This document shows positions 18,870 to 28,443 of a stretch of 64,000 nucleotides of DNA, piece by piece. The position numbers were made by a program, and so were the translations under genes. The stretch's first letter is position 1. Each line of letters starts with the position of its first letter. This DNA comes from Ruminococcus sp. (lineage in GTDB: Bacteria > Bacillota > Clostridia > Oscillospirales > Ruminococcaceae): positions 102,612 through 166,611 of the forward strand of contig JAIDUG010000054.1 of NCBI GenBank assembly GCA_029060305.1. The letters are read 5' to 3'. The notes under the pieces were generated by a model. The model ran no database searches, had not been told where the DNA came from, and was given only the letters and a program-made list of their open reading frames with translations.

Positions 18870-20154
18870 AAGATTTTCTGCAATTCTTTCTGCTATAATC
18901 GTATCGTCTGTAACTGTATGCGGACAGATTGCGAATGCGGTTGACGATATACCCGAAAATCCATATAACTATCAGGAAACATATGATTATGAGAATCAGT
19001 ATGTAAATACTGAAGTTACAAATGATACAGATATACAGGGGAAGCAGGTTACGACAAGTGTTACGGAAGATGTTCTGACTAACGGGACTGAAACACCTGT
19101 TACTACTACTGCACCTTCCGGCAGAAAAAAAGCTACTATAAATGACTATGATTCAAGTCTTTCTGCGGTGAGATATGAATTTTCATATCCGGAATACAGT
19201 TATGAAGAAGATTTTTCAAATTATACAGCCGGTCAGCAGTACGAACAGGCAAAAAAAGATATTATTGTTTCTTTCCGTACCGCAAATCCTGTTACTTCCG
19301 TGAAACGTACTGACAATGCAGATGTTTCAAAAATCGGACACGTCGGCGAAATTCCTGTATCTCACGAAAAAGATGTATCGTCTCAGGTGTCGGGAGAATT
19401 TACTTTTGTAACTTATGGCTGGGGTCACGGTGTAGGAATGAGCCAGAACGGTGCTGATTTCTATGCAACATATGCTGGCTGGTCTTATCAGGACATTCTT
19501 GCACACTATTACCCGAATACCTATCTCATGAATACTGGTCTTACTGAATACGAGGAACTCACTATTGACGGTGAACCGGCAGGGGATACTGTTGAAGTAG
19601 TGGCACAGATTGTAAACAGGGAAATAGGCGGTTCAATGAACTATGAGGCTATAAAAGCACAGGCGGTTGCGGTATACACGTATATCAAATATCATAACGA
19701 CGATTCAGCCGACCTACTTGGCAAACCCGACCCTCCGCAGATTGTAATTGATGCCTGCACTGATGTTTTAGGTGAAGCTCTTTACTATAACGGAAGTTAC
19801 GCTCTTACGATGTTCTCTGCATCAACCGGCGGTTGTACTGCAAACTGCGGTGAGGTTTTCTATGCTGATATTCCGTATCTGATAAGCGTTCCGAGCGAAT
19901 ACGACGAACAGTTTGACCCGCATTACGGAACGGTTACATATTATCCGGCTTCTGAAGTAAAAAGACTTATTGAAGCTGAATATCAGATAACTCTTTCAGA
20001 CGATGCAGGAAAATGGATTCAGCCGGTTTATTCAAAACAGACAGGCTATGTCAAGGACGTTAACATAGACGACCAGTTGACAATAAGAGGTTATGAGCTG
20101 AAACTTCTTCTTGACCTCAAATCTTCAAAATTCAACCTTACATATACTTATTAA
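18853..20154 (+). CDS. Secreted SpoIID/LytB-domain protein with permuted domain order
   Basis: 433 residues with a signal peptide (cleavage near ANA-VDD, about residue 30) and a Thr/Tyr-rich linker. The SpoIID (amidase enhancer) elements are all recognisable but in rotated order. GWGHGVGMSQNGA and HYYPNT, normally C-terminal, lie at about 189-225. The normally N-terminal block VVAQIVNREIG ... EAIKAQAVA follows at about 248-270. Next come STGGCTANC (about 325-333) and the LKSSKF element that usually precedes WGHGVG, at the very C-terminus. The conserved glutamate (NREIG) and zinc-type cysteines are present, so lytic transglycosylase-like activity is plausible. It is translationally coupled to the sortase genes. 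Confidence 0.85.
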   Translation: MKNKTKRFSAILSAIIVSSVTVCGQIANAVDDIPENPYNYQETYDYENQYVNTEVTNDTDIQGKQVTTSVTEDVLTNGTETPVTTTAPSGRKKATINDYDSSLSAVRYEFSYPEYSYEEDFSNYTAGQQYEQAKKDIIVSFRTANPVTSVKRTDNADVSKIGHVGEIPVSHEKDVSSQVSGEFTFVTYGWGHGVGMSQNGADFYATYAGWSYQDILAHYYPNTYLMNTGLTEYEELTIDGEPAGDTVEVVAQIVNREIGGSMNYEAIKAQAVAVYTYIKYHNDDSADLLGKPDPPQIVIDACTDVLGEALYYNGSYALTMFSASTGGCTANCGEVFYADIPYLISVPSEYDEQFDPHYGTVTYYPASEVKRLIEAEYQITLSDDAGKWIQPVYSKQTGYVKDVNIDDQLTIRGYELKLLLDLKSSKFNLTYTY

Positions 20155-20501
20155 ATATTACAGGGTCTTCGGATATGACGGAAGTTTTTTCAGTGTGTCC
20201 GGAGACTTGCTGTTTTTCGGGAGAGGATTTCTGTCCGCAAAGTAAATGAATTAATAAAGTTTTCGGGACTAATATTCCTTATATATATTGTTGAAAACAT
20301 TTTTTGTCAATATTGCTGAAAAATATTTTTACTTTCAGGTTGACAATTGTGCAGTATTACATCTTGATAATTTATTGTTTAAGATGTATAATTAGAGTAG
20401 GTGGAAAAATCTTTTATTCCGCTTGAGAGCGTACAGAAACAGGACTTTTTTCACAGTCGGAAAATCCGCTCTTACTCTGAAAGTCGGGAGATGTATTTTT
20501 T
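20155..20501 (+). promoter_or_regulatory. 347-bp intergenic region with the rsmH-fts promoter
   Basis: A near-consensus promoter TTGATA-17-TATAAT lies at 20364-20392, about 110 nt upstream of rsmH; a second TTGACA at 20340-20345 overlaps it less well. No mraZ gene precedes rsmH and no coding potential is convincing in this stretch. The segment 20200-20210 shares an 11-mer with the ftsZ promoter region. Confidence 0.7.
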
Positions 20502-21440
20502 ATGGAATTCAGACACGTTCCTGTTATGCTCGAAAAATGTATTGACGGTCTCGCCATACGTCCGGACGGTATCTATGTTGACGGTACAGCCGGAGGTGCT
20601 GGTCATTCGTCGGTTATCGCATCACATCTCAGTGAAAACGGAAAACTTATTGCGATTGACCGTGACCCTGATGCTGTCGCTGTTGCTACTGAAAGGCTTT
20701 CGGTTTACAGTATGGCACAGGTAGTCAGAAACAATTACTCTAATATCAGGGAAGTACTCGACAGTCTCGGTATTGACAAGGTGGACGGTATACTTCTTGA
20801 TTTGGGAGTATCATCGTATCAGCTTGACGAGGGAAGCAGAGGGTTTTCATACCACACTGACGCTCCGCTTGATATGCGTATGGAAAAACAGGGTATCAGT
20901 GCTTCCGAAATTGTCAATACATACTCACAGCAGGAACTTGCTAAAATTATCTTTGAATATGGTGAAGAAAAATTTTCACGTCGCATTGCTGAGAATATCG
21001 TGAAATCAAGGGCGGTCTCTCCTATTGAAACTACTTTACAGCTTGCAGACATTATAAGGCAGAGCGTTCCGCAGAAAGCAAGGCGTGAAAAAAATCCCTG
21101 CAAAAAGACTTTTCAGGCTATCAGAATCGCTGTAAACGGTGAGTTTGAACACCTTTCAAAAGGTCTTGACGAGGCTTTCTATAGTCTCAGGGCAGGAGGC
21201 AGGCTTGCTGTTATAACTTTCCATTCACTTGAAGACAGAATCGTGAAACAACGTTTTGCAGGCTGGTGCAGGGGCTGTATATGTCCGCCGGATTTTCCAC
21301 AGTGCGTATGTGGTCGCAGACCGGAGGGCGTACTCGTCAACAGAAAGCCACTTGAAGCTGACCCGCAGGAACTTGAAACAAACAAAAGAAGCAGAAGTGC
21401 AAGACTAAGGATTATTGAAAGGAGTGCTGACGATGACTGA
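20502..21440 (+). CDS. rsmH: 16S rRNA m4C1402 methyltransferase RsmH
   Basis: 312-residue SAM-dependent enzyme that methylates N4 of C1402 in 16S rRNA, classically the start of the division/wall cluster. The family N-terminus HVPVMLEKCIDGL, the SAM-binding DGTAGGAGHS, the LDLGVSSYQLD motif and the C-terminal NPRSRSARLR-like element (TNKRSRSARLR) are visible. The length is normal. Its usual upstream partner mraZ is missing. The stop overlaps ftsL by 8 nt. Confidence 0.97.
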   Translation: MEFRHVPVMLEKCIDGLAIRPDGIYVDGTAGGAGHSSVIASHLSENGKLIAIDRDPDAVAVATERLSVYSMAQVVRNNYSNIREVLDSLGIDKVDGILLDLGVSSYQLDEGSRGFSYHTDAPLDMRMEKQGISASEIVNTYSQQELAKIIFEYGEEKFSRRIAENIVKSRAVSPIETTLQLADIIRQSVPQKARREKNPCKKTFQAIRIAVNGEFEHLSKGLDEAFYSLRAGGRLAVITFHSLEDRIVKQRFAGWCRGCICPPDFPQCVCGRRPEGVLVNRKPLEADPQELETNKRSRSARLRIIERSADDD

Positions 21441-21972
21441 AAGTAATGCCGTATACAAATATACTGACCCTGAAAATGATGATTTTCTGCAAGAAGAAAT
21501 CCCTGAATCTGACGAGGAACAGGACAAGGCAGAAAAGGCAAGGGCGAATATATCCGTAAAAAAGAATAACATTCGCAGGGAAAGTCCGGAAGTGGTTGCT
21601 GAATCAAAAGCCGGCTCTGTACTGATGATAGTTATGGTTTCAGTACTGGCAGCCGCTTTACTTGGTTCTGTAATCTATACTTTTGACAGACGTAATACAT
21701 TTTATAACAAGGTTACATCACTCAACAAGCAACTGAATCTTGCAGAGGCTGAAAATGTCCGTCTGCAATCGGAACTTGAAAGCAAAATGTCCGCAAAGAA
21801 TGTTGAGGATTTTGCTGAAAATGTTCTCGGTATGAAAAAAATGGACTCCTCACAAATCAAGTACATAAAAATTCAGACTGATGACGTGGTTAATATTCCT
21901 GAGCAGGAAAAAGGTTTTTTTACTAAGGTAAAGGGCTTTTTTGAAAAGTGTGTGGAATATTTCAGAGGGTAG
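21433..21972 (+). CDS. ftsL: FtsL-like septal membrane protein
   Basis: 180-residue bitopic protein with an acidic cytosolic tail, one transmembrane helix (about 60-80, VLMIVMVSVLAAALLGSVIY) and a leucine-zipper-like coiled coil (about 90-125, LNKQLNLAEAENVRLQSEL). FtsL sequences are poorly conserved; the call rests on topology, coiled coil and its place between rsmH and the septal PBP. The ATG at 21433 is chosen because GAAAGGAG lies 8 nt before it. It is expected to act with FtsQ/DivIC-type proteins to activate septal synthesis. Confidence 0.8.
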   Translation: MTESNAVYKYTDPENDDFLQEEIPESDEEQDKAEKARANISVKKNNIRRESPEVVAESKAGSVLMIVMVSVLAAALLGSVIYTFDRRNTFYNKVTSLNKQLNLAEAENVRLQSELESKMSAKNVEDFAENVLGMKKMDSSQIKYIKIQTDDVVNIPEQEKGFFTKVKGFFEKCVEYFRG

Positions 21973-22011
21973 TCAAAATATAAATATAGTATGGACTGCC
22001 TGTTATGGTTT

Positions 22012-22246
22012 TTCCGGCGAAAAAGAGATATGCCGGAATCTTTGATTATGTAGAACAACGGAGATACAGCGAGTGGTCGGAATATCGGAAAAATGTATTT
22101 TCTGTTCCGGAGCGTCTGCCATTCACTCCGGAACGGCGTTTTTCCACGCTTGAAAAGCGAAATCCTTCGTCGTATCGAAAGAAACGGACATCACTATAAA
22201 AATAAAAGATGTTCACAAGGCGGGGCTTTAATTCAACCCTGCCTTG
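22012..22246 (+). promoter_or_regulatory. Hairpin-rich leader between ftsL and the septal PBP
   Basis: The 315-bp gap 21973-22287 holds three inverted repeats: TTCCGGC/GCCGGAA at 22012-22038; a perfect 9-bp GTTCCGGAG/CTCCGGAAC at 22104-22134; and a 10-bp stem CAAGGCGGGG/CCCTGCCTTG at 22216-22246, followed by a weak T-rich stretch (TTCTGTTTTA). The last looks like an attenuator or partial terminator, 41 nt before the PBP start. No protein-coding gene is convincing here. Confidence 0.55.
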
Positions 22247-22287
22247 TTCTGTTTTATGCTAATTTACAACAGAAAGGACTGACAGAT

Positions 22288-24618
22288 ATGGCAGTAAAGA
22301 ATGTTCCAGTTAAAAAAATGAAATTCCGTGTAAAAGTCGTGATGATACTTGTCTTTTTTTTGCTGTTTCTTGCAGTGGCGGTAAATTTTTTTCATATTTC
22401 TGTAATTGAAAATGAAAAATATCAGGCAATGGCAAATGACCAGCATTTCGGCTCTATACTTATCTCAGCACACAGAGGTTCAATATACGATTCAAAGGGT
22501 TCAACCCTCGCTAAAAGTGCTTCTGTGTATCAGGTATTCCTTGACCCGAATCAGTTTCAGAAAGAAATGAAAGCATTGCAGACATCTATAGACAACAGAA
22601 ACAAGAAAAAACTTGACGGCGATTACAAGGCAGAATACGACGAGGACGGCAATGAACTGAATCCTCTGCCGGAATCGGCTGATATTTTCAGGGCAGATGC
22701 TGTAAACTTTCTTTCCGAAAAACTCGGCATAACGACCGAAACAGTTTCCGACGCTATGGAAGCTGACAACCAGTACAGTATTTTACAAGACAAAGTTGAA
22801 AAGCCGATTGCAGATGAAGTGCTTGCATTTTTTAACAAGTACGGACTTATTTCACTCAACGTTGAGGAAGATACAAAAAGATATTACCCACACAATGAAC
22901 TCGCCGCCTCTGTGATAGGTTTCACTTCGGCAGACGGTGAAGGTATGTACGGTATCGAGGCATATTATGACGACTATCTTTCAGGTGTGAACGGAAGAAC
23001 GATTTCAGCAAAAGATTCAAACGGAAACGAACTTCCATACAGGTACTCAAAGACCTATTCGGCAAAAAACGGAGATGACGTTTACCTTACAATTGACACT
23101 GATATTCAGTATACACTTGAAAAACATCTCGAAGAAATGGTGACTGAATTTGAAGTTAAAAACCGTGCGTGTGCAATTCTGATGAACGCAAAGACAGGTG
23201 CAATTTACGGTATGGCTACAAATCCCAGTTTTGACCTTAATTATCCTTACAGCGTTGCAGACCCTCTCGCAATCCAAAGAATTTCACAACTTACCGGTGA
23301 CGAGGCAAAAAGAGCTACTGCAAATGCCCGTGAAGCCCAGTGGAAAAACAAGTGCATAACGGAAATCTATGAGCCTGGTTCGGTTTTCAAAGTAATAACG
23401 AGTTCAGCGGCTATCGAGGAAAATCTGATAGACCTTGAAAATGATTCTTTTTATTGTTCCGGTTCTGTTACAATTCCTGGTGCTGCACCTATTCACTGCC
23501 ACGACTGGAACGGTCACGGTGCTCAGAGTTTCCAGAGGGCTTTGACAAACTCCTGCAACCCTGCTTTTATGGAAATCGGAAGCCGTCTTGGTATTGAAAA
23601 ATTCTGCTACTATTACGGAGCTTTCGGTCTTAAAGAACGGACTGGTATAGATTTACCGGCTGAGGGTGTCGGAATAGGCTTTGAAGCGGAAGATATGTCG
23701 GAAGTAGACCTTGCTGTAAGTGCTTTCGGACAGGGCGATACTCTCACACCTATAGAAATGATTACTTCATACTGTGCAGCGATAAATGGCGGTTATCTGT
23801 TACAGCCGTATGTGGTTGATAAAATTGTTGACGAGGACGGAAACGTTGTTTTCAGGAATGAACGTACAGTACGCAGACAGGTTATTTCAGAAGATACTTC
23901 AAAAAAGGTAAGAACGGCTCTCGGAAACGTTGTAACCGGAAGCAATGGCGGTAATGTAAGCATAAAAGGTTATTCAATCGGCGGTAAGTCGGGTACTTCT
24001 GAACGTCTCAGTCTTGACCCTGGTGAATACGGTGCATCATATGTATGTTTTACACCAGTTGAAGACCCTGAAATAATTCTTCTGGTTCTTGCCGATATGC
24101 CTAACGAAAATATCGGATATTACGGAAGTGTTGTTGCAGTTCCTACCGCAAGACATATATTTGAAGACGTTCTGCCATACCTTGGCTACTATCCGGAGTA
24201 TACGGACGAGGAAGTTGAAGACCTTGACGTGAAGATACCTCTCCTTGAAGGTTCTATAAGTGATGCTAAAACAACCCTTGATGGTCTGGGCGTAAACTAT
24301 GAGATTATCGGAAACGGTATTGAAGTAGTTGCACAATCACCTCAGACAGGTTCGTCAGTGGCAAAGGGCGGTTGTGTATACCTCTACACTGAAAAGGGAA
24401 ATACTGTTGAATATACGGTTGTTCCAGACGTACTTTACGTTTCGCCGGAAGTTGCAAACGAGTCTATAGTATATTGTAAACTTAACTATGTTGCAAAAGG
24501 TGCTTCCGTCAAGAGAAGTAACGCCGTTGTAAACAGTCAGTCCATTCCGGCAGGAACACAAGTGCCGGTCGGTACTACTGTTGAACTGGAATTTATTGTA
24601 AACGCAAATCAGGATTAA
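22288..24618 (+). CDS. Septal penicillin-binding protein with two PASTA domains (FtsI/SpoVD type)
   Basis: 776 residues. A short basic tail and transmembrane helix (about 14-34) are followed by the PBP dimerisation domain, then the transpeptidase domain with SxxK Ser365 (GSVFK), SCN, and KSG at 567 (GGKSGTS). Two C-terminal PASTA repeats follow (about 640-700 and 705-770). PASTA-bearing class B PBPs in this cluster are PBP2B/FtsI or the sporulation paralog SpoVD; position beside ftsL favours the division role, but SpoVD cannot be excluded. The ATG at 22288 is chosen for its AGAAAGGA site; an upstream in-frame extension crosses the hairpin region and is unlikely. Confidence 0.93.
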   Translation: MAVKNVPVKKMKFRVKVVMILVFFLLFLAVAVNFFHISVIENEKYQAMANDQHFGSILISAHRGSIYDSKGSTLAKSASVYQVFLDPNQFQKEMKALQTSIDNRNKKKLDGDYKAEYDEDGNELNPLPESADIFRADAVNFLSEKLGITTETVSDAMEADNQYSILQDKVEKPIADEVLAFFNKYGLISLNVEEDTKRYYPHNELAASVIGFTSADGEGMYGIEAYYDDYLSGVNGRTISAKDSNGNELPYRYSKTYSAKNGDDVYLTIDTDIQYTLEKHLEEMVTEFEVKNRACAILMNAKTGAIYGMATNPSFDLNYPYSVADPLAIQRISQLTGDEAKRATANAREAQWKNKCITEIYEPGSVFKVITSSAAIEENLIDLENDSFYCSGSVTIPGAAPIHCHDWNGHGAQSFQRALTNSCNPAFMEIGSRLGIEKFCYYYGAFGLKERTGIDLPAEGVGIGFEAEDMSEVDLAVSAFGQGDTLTPIEMITSYCAAINGGYLLQPYVVDKIVDEDGNVVFRNERTVRRQVISEDTSKKVRTALGNVVTGSNGGNVSIKGYSIGGKSGTSERLSLDPGEYGASYVCFTPVEDPEIILLVLADMPNENIGYYGSVVAVPTARHIFEDVLPYLGYYPEYTDEEVEDLDVKIPLLEGSISDAKTTLDGLGVNYEIIGNGIEVVAQSPQTGSSVAKGGCVYLYTEKGNTVEYTVVPDVLYVSPEVANESIVYCKLNYVAKGASVKRSNAVVNSQSIPAGTQVPVGTTVELEFIVNANQD

Positions 24619-24639
24619 TACGGAGGTGGACTATTTATA

Positions 24640-26073
24640 ATGAAATTAAATGAACTGATTGAAAATTATTCGGGAAGTCTTGCGGAATGTGAAATAACTT
24701 CCATAACAGACAATACCCGAAAGGTTGAAAAAGGAAGTCTGTTTTTCTGCGTGAAAGGCGGAAAATTTGACGGACACACGGCAGGTGCGGAAATGCTTGA
24801 AAAAGGTGCTGTTGCTGTTGTGTGTGAACACGATTTAGGACTGGGTGAACGTCAGATTATTACGGAAAATTCACGCCGTCTTTATGGTGAAGTCTGTTCC
24901 GCATGGTTCGGACACCCCGAAAGAAAAATTAAGATGATAGGAGTGACAGGTACTAACGGAAAAACTACTACAACAAATATCATAAAGCATATTCTTATGC
25001 AGAGCGGGCATAAAACCGGTCTTATCGGAACGATTCAGAATGAAATCGGTGACGAAATTCTGCATACGGACAATACAACGCCTTTTGCTTTTGACTTCAT
25101 GGCATTGCTTGACAGAATGGTTAAAGAAGATTGTGAATACGTCGTTATGGAAGTGTCGTCTTTCGGACTTGTTCAGAACAGAATAGGGTCGTCACATTTT
25201 GACGTTGCACTGTTTACCAATCTCACGCAAGACCACCTTGACTATCACAAGGATATGGAAGACTATTATCAGGCAAAAAAACTTCTTTTCGGTATGTGTG
25301 ATAAGGCTATATGCAATATTGACGATTCTTACGGGAGCAGGTTGTATGAAGAAATTTCCTGTAATAAGTATTCGTTAAGTGTAAAGGAAAAAGCTGATTT
25401 CTGTGCTGAGGACGTCTCTATAAACTCAACAGGTTCACTTTTTAAACTGTTGATTTATGACGGAAAAAACTGTTCCGTCAAAACAAATATGACCGGACTT
25501 TTCAATATTGCAAATGTTCTCGGAGCGGTTGCTGTCTGTATTGAAGAGGGAATAACTCTGAAAGATATACTTTCCGCTGTTGAAAATTATTCCGGTGTGA
25601 AAGGACGTTGTGAAATCATTCCGACAGGAAAAGACTTTACAGTCATATGCGATTATGCACATACTCCCGACGCTGTTGAAAATGTTCTGAAAAGTCTGAA
25701 ACCTTATGCTGAAAACCGTCTGATATGTCTTTTCGGTTGCGGAGGAAACAGGGATTCCGCAAAACGTCCGAAAATGGCGGTTTCTGCTTCAAAGTACGCT
25801 GATAAGATTATAGTTACTTCTGATAATCCCCGTGACGAAAATCCTGAAGATATTATAAAAGATATTCTGAAAGGTCTTGAAAATTCCGGCGTACAATATG
25901 ACGTTGTGACAGACAGGCGTGAAGCTATTTATCATTCCTTGAAAATTGCTCAAAAAGGTGATATAATAGTACTTGCCGGAAAAGGTCATGAAGATTATCA
26001 GATACTTGAAAATAACAGGCACATTCACTTTGATGAACGTGAAGTTGTAGCAGACGGTCTTAAACTTCTCTAA
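24640..26073 (+). CDS. murE: UDP-MurNAc-tripeptide synthetase, meso-DAP adding
   Basis: 477-residue Mur ligase adding the third amino acid of the stem peptide. The P-loop GVTGTNGKTTT (about 101-111), the central domain and the C-terminal domain (CDYAHTPD) are intact. The specificity motif DNPR at 395-398 indicates meso-diaminopimelate rather than lysine. Strong GGAGGTG upstream; 21 nt after the PBP. Confidence 0.97.
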   Translation: MKLNELIENYSGSLAECEITSITDNTRKVEKGSLFFCVKGGKFDGHTAGAEMLEKGAVAVVCEHDLGLGERQIITENSRRLYGEVCSAWFGHPERKIKMIGVTGTNGKTTTTNIIKHILMQSGHKTGLIGTIQNEIGDEILHTDNTTPFAFDFMALLDRMVKEDCEYVVMEVSSFGLVQNRIGSSHFDVALFTNLTQDHLDYHKDMEDYYQAKKLLFGMCDKAICNIDDSYGSRLYEEISCNKYSLSVKEKADFCAEDVSINSTGSLFKLLIYDGKNCSVKTNMTGLFNIANVLGAVAVCIEEGITLKDILSAVENYSGVKGRCEIIPTGKDFTVICDYAHTPDAVENVLKSLKPYAENRLICLFGCGGNRDSAKRPKMAVSASKYADKIIVTSDNPRDENPEDIIKDILKGLENSGVQYDVVTDRREAIYHSLKIAQKGDIIVLAGKGHEDYQILENNRHIHFDEREVVADGLKLL

Positions 26074-26109
26074 ACCGTCGGAAATAATCAACATTGGAGT
26101 TGTTATAAA

Positions 26110-27153
26110 ATGTCATTCTGGATAATAAATTTAATTACAGCATTGTTGTCATTCATTATTGCGGGAATGTCGGGATTCAAATTAGTTCCTTTCCTGCACA
26201 AACTCAAATTCGGTCAGCCTATAAAAACTGAGGACGGTCCTCAGTGGCACGCAAAAAAACAAGGTACTCCCACAATGGGCGGTTTTATGTTTATCATATC
26301 AACAGTACTTACTGCAACCGCTGGTTACTGGATTTACAGGCTCAGAGGAAGTGTGGATATGACAAATCCCGAAAATCACTATTCTTTCTACAGACTGCTT
26401 TCCTGTATAATTTTTTCGGCACTTTTCGGACTTATCGGTTTCATTGACGACTTTATAAAAGTATCACGTAAAAACAATGACGGTCTCACACCGATTCAGA
26501 AGATAATATTGCAGGTAATATTTGCAGTTGGATTCCTTTTTGCACTTAACAGATTCGGTGATACTTCCACGGTTATAAACTTAGGTTTCTGGCAAAGTCC
26601 GTCACTGGGAATTTTCTACTATCTGCTTATGATACCTGTGATTATTTATCTTACAAATGCAGTCAACCTTACTGACGGTGTTGACGGTCTCTGCGGTTCA
26701 GTAACATTCGTTGCAATGCTTGTCTTTACTGTAGCGTGTTCGATACTCAAACAGCACGAGATTTCATATTACACAATGGCACTTTCCGGCGGTTGTCTTG
26801 GTTTCCTGCTGTGGAATCTCAATCCTGCTAAATGTTTTATGGGCGATACCGGTTCAATGTTTCTTGGTGCGTCAGTAACGGCAGTCGGACTTATACTTCA
26901 TAACCACTTGCTTATGGTTCTCGTTGCAATGGTCTACATACTGGAGGCACTTTCCGTTGTGATTCAGGTCAGCTATTTCAAGTACACCAAAAAGAGAAGT
27001 CCCGACCATCAGGGAAAAAGAATTTTCAAGATGACACCTATTCACCACCACTTTGAGATGAGCGGTTTCGGCGAATATGATATAGTCATTACTTTTTCAC
27101 TTGCCGGAATTATTTTCGGAGTACTGGGAATAATTTCATTAATTGTATTCTGA
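26110..27153 (+). CDS. mraY: Phospho-MurNAc-pentapeptide translocase MraY
   Basis: Integral membrane enzyme transferring phospho-MurNAc-pentapeptide to undecaprenyl phosphate to make lipid I. 347 residues with about ten transmembrane segments; it has the family motifs GTPTMGG (residues 52-58), GFIDDFIKVSRKNN, NLTDGVDGL and the C-terminal PIHHHFEMSG. It follows murE directly; murF, which usually lies between them, is absent. Confidence 0.97.
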   Translation: MSFWIINLITALLSFIIAGMSGFKLVPFLHKLKFGQPIKTEDGPQWHAKKQGTPTMGGFMFIISTVLTATAGYWIYRLRGSVDMTNPENHYSFYRLLSCIIFSALFGLIGFIDDFIKVSRKNNDGLTPIQKIILQVIFAVGFLFALNRFGDTSTVINLGFWQSPSLGIFYYLLMIPVIIYLTNAVNLTDGVDGLCGSVTFVAMLVFTVACSILKQHEISYYTMALSGGCLGFLLWNLNPAKCFMGDTGSMFLGASVTAVGLILHNHLLMVLVAMVYILEALSVVIQVSYFKYTKKRSPDHQGKRIFKMTPIHHHFEMSGFGEYDIVITFSLAGIIFGVLGIISLIVF

Positions 27154-27197
27154 AAAAGCACTGGACTTTCTGTTCAGAACACGCAGGGGAGGATTCA

Positions 27198-28436
27198 ATG
27201 GCAAAACGCAGAAAAAAAGAAAAATCAACCGGAGTATTACGGACTTTCTTAGGTGACGGCAAACAAAGTGACATGAGCCTTTCGTTTTTTGCTTATGTAA
27301 TGATACTGCTTGTTGTCGGACTTGTTATGATGTCGTCGGCGAGTTATGCGTGGGCTTACAGCGAACACGACGGCGACGGTCTGTTTTATGCAAAGAATCA
27401 GGTTAAAAATGCTGTTATAGGATTTGTGGCTATGATTTTCTTTATGAAAATGGACTATCATAATTTCAAGAAAATCAAACTTCCGGTTTTAAAAAAATTC
27501 AATATCGCAGGACTGCTTTATTTTATCGGAATTGTACTTCTTATACTCGTACTTGCAATCGGTAACGATGAGGGCGGTTCAATGGGTGCTAAACGTTGGC
27601 TTGATATAGGTCCGATAAACTTACAACCGTCGGAAGTCGCAAAACTTGCAATTATTATATTCTTTGCATACAGTATGGAACGTGACGGTGCAAAAATGGA
27701 TAAATTCAAGATTGGTATTCTGAAATATGCAATTCTTATGGCAGTATATGCAGGATTACTTTACTTTGAGCCACATCTTTCAGGTATCATACTTATCGGT
27801 TGTATATCAATTGCAATGATTCTGTGCGGTGGTGCAAACAGAAAACAGTTTCTTTTCCTCGGAATGTCAGCACTTATTGCAGCAGTAAGCGTAATCGGTT
27901 ATCAGGCATCTATTCCGGAAAGTTATGTTGCAACACGTATAAAATCGTGGCGTGACCCTTTTGCAGACGTTCTCAACGATACGTGGCAGACGGCAAATTC
28001 ACTTATAGCGATAGGCTCAGGCGGACTTTTCGGTCTCGGTCTCGGAAACTCACGACAGAAGTATTTATATCTTCCCGAAACTAAAAACGACTTTGTTTTT
28101 CCGATAGTATGTGAGGAACTCGGATTCGTGGGAGCATTGGCTATAATAATCGTTTTCTTTCTTCTTGTTGTCGAGGGTTTTTCGATAGCCTCACGCTGTC
28201 AGGACCGTTTCGGAATGCTTATCGCCGTCGGAATTACTACACAGATTGGTATTCAGACAGTAATCAATTTAGGCGTTGTAAGTAACTTGTTTCCGAATAC
28301 CGGTATCAGTTTACCGTTTTTCAGTTACGGCGGTACAGCTCTTATAATGCAGTTGGCGGAAATGGGAATAATGCTGAATATTTCGCAGTACAGGCAATCT
28401 CCAAACGAAAAGCCAACACAATCCAAAAAGGAGTAA
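27198..28436 (+). CDS. ftsW: Septal SEDS glycosyltransferase FtsW
   Basis: 412-residue SEDS protein polymerising lipid II at the septum. There is a basic cytoplasmic tail (residues 1-30) and about ten transmembrane helices. The conserved segments AKRWLDIGPINLQPSE (WLxxG-xQPSE motif), KNDFVFPIVCEELGF and the C-terminal GISLPFFSYGGTAL are visible. Family members FtsW, RodA and SpoVE are similar; the position between mraY and murG makes FtsW most likely. murD, its usual neighbour, is not found. Confidence 0.92.
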   Translation: MAKRRKKEKSTGVLRTFLGDGKQSDMSLSFFAYVMILLVVGLVMMSSASYAWAYSEHDGDGLFYAKNQVKNAVIGFVAMIFFMKMDYHNFKKIKLPVLKKFNIAGLLYFIGIVLLILVLAIGNDEGGSMGAKRWLDIGPINLQPSEVAKLAIIIFFAYSMERDGAKMDKFKIGILKYAILMAVYAGLLYFEPHLSGIILIGCISIAMILCGGANRKQFLFLGMSALIAAVSVIGYQASIPESYVATRIKSWRDPFADVLNDTWQTANSLIAIGSGGLFGLGLGNSRQKYLYLPETKNDFVFPIVCEELGFVGALAIIIVFFLLVVEGFSIASRCQDRFGMLIAVGITTQIGIQTVINLGVVSNLFPNTGISLPFFSYGGTALIMQLAEMGIMLNISQYRQSPNEKPTQSKKE

Positions 28437-28443
28437 TTTATAT

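Noticed and set aside
20155..20195. Terminator after the SpoIID-like gene
   Set aside because: The TTCGG/CGGAA arms before the T tract pair poorly (G-G mismatch in the stem).
22005..22199. Short basic open frame (64 codons) between ftsL and the PBP
   Set aside because: It spans the hairpins, lacks a good ribosome-binding site and has no protein-like pattern.
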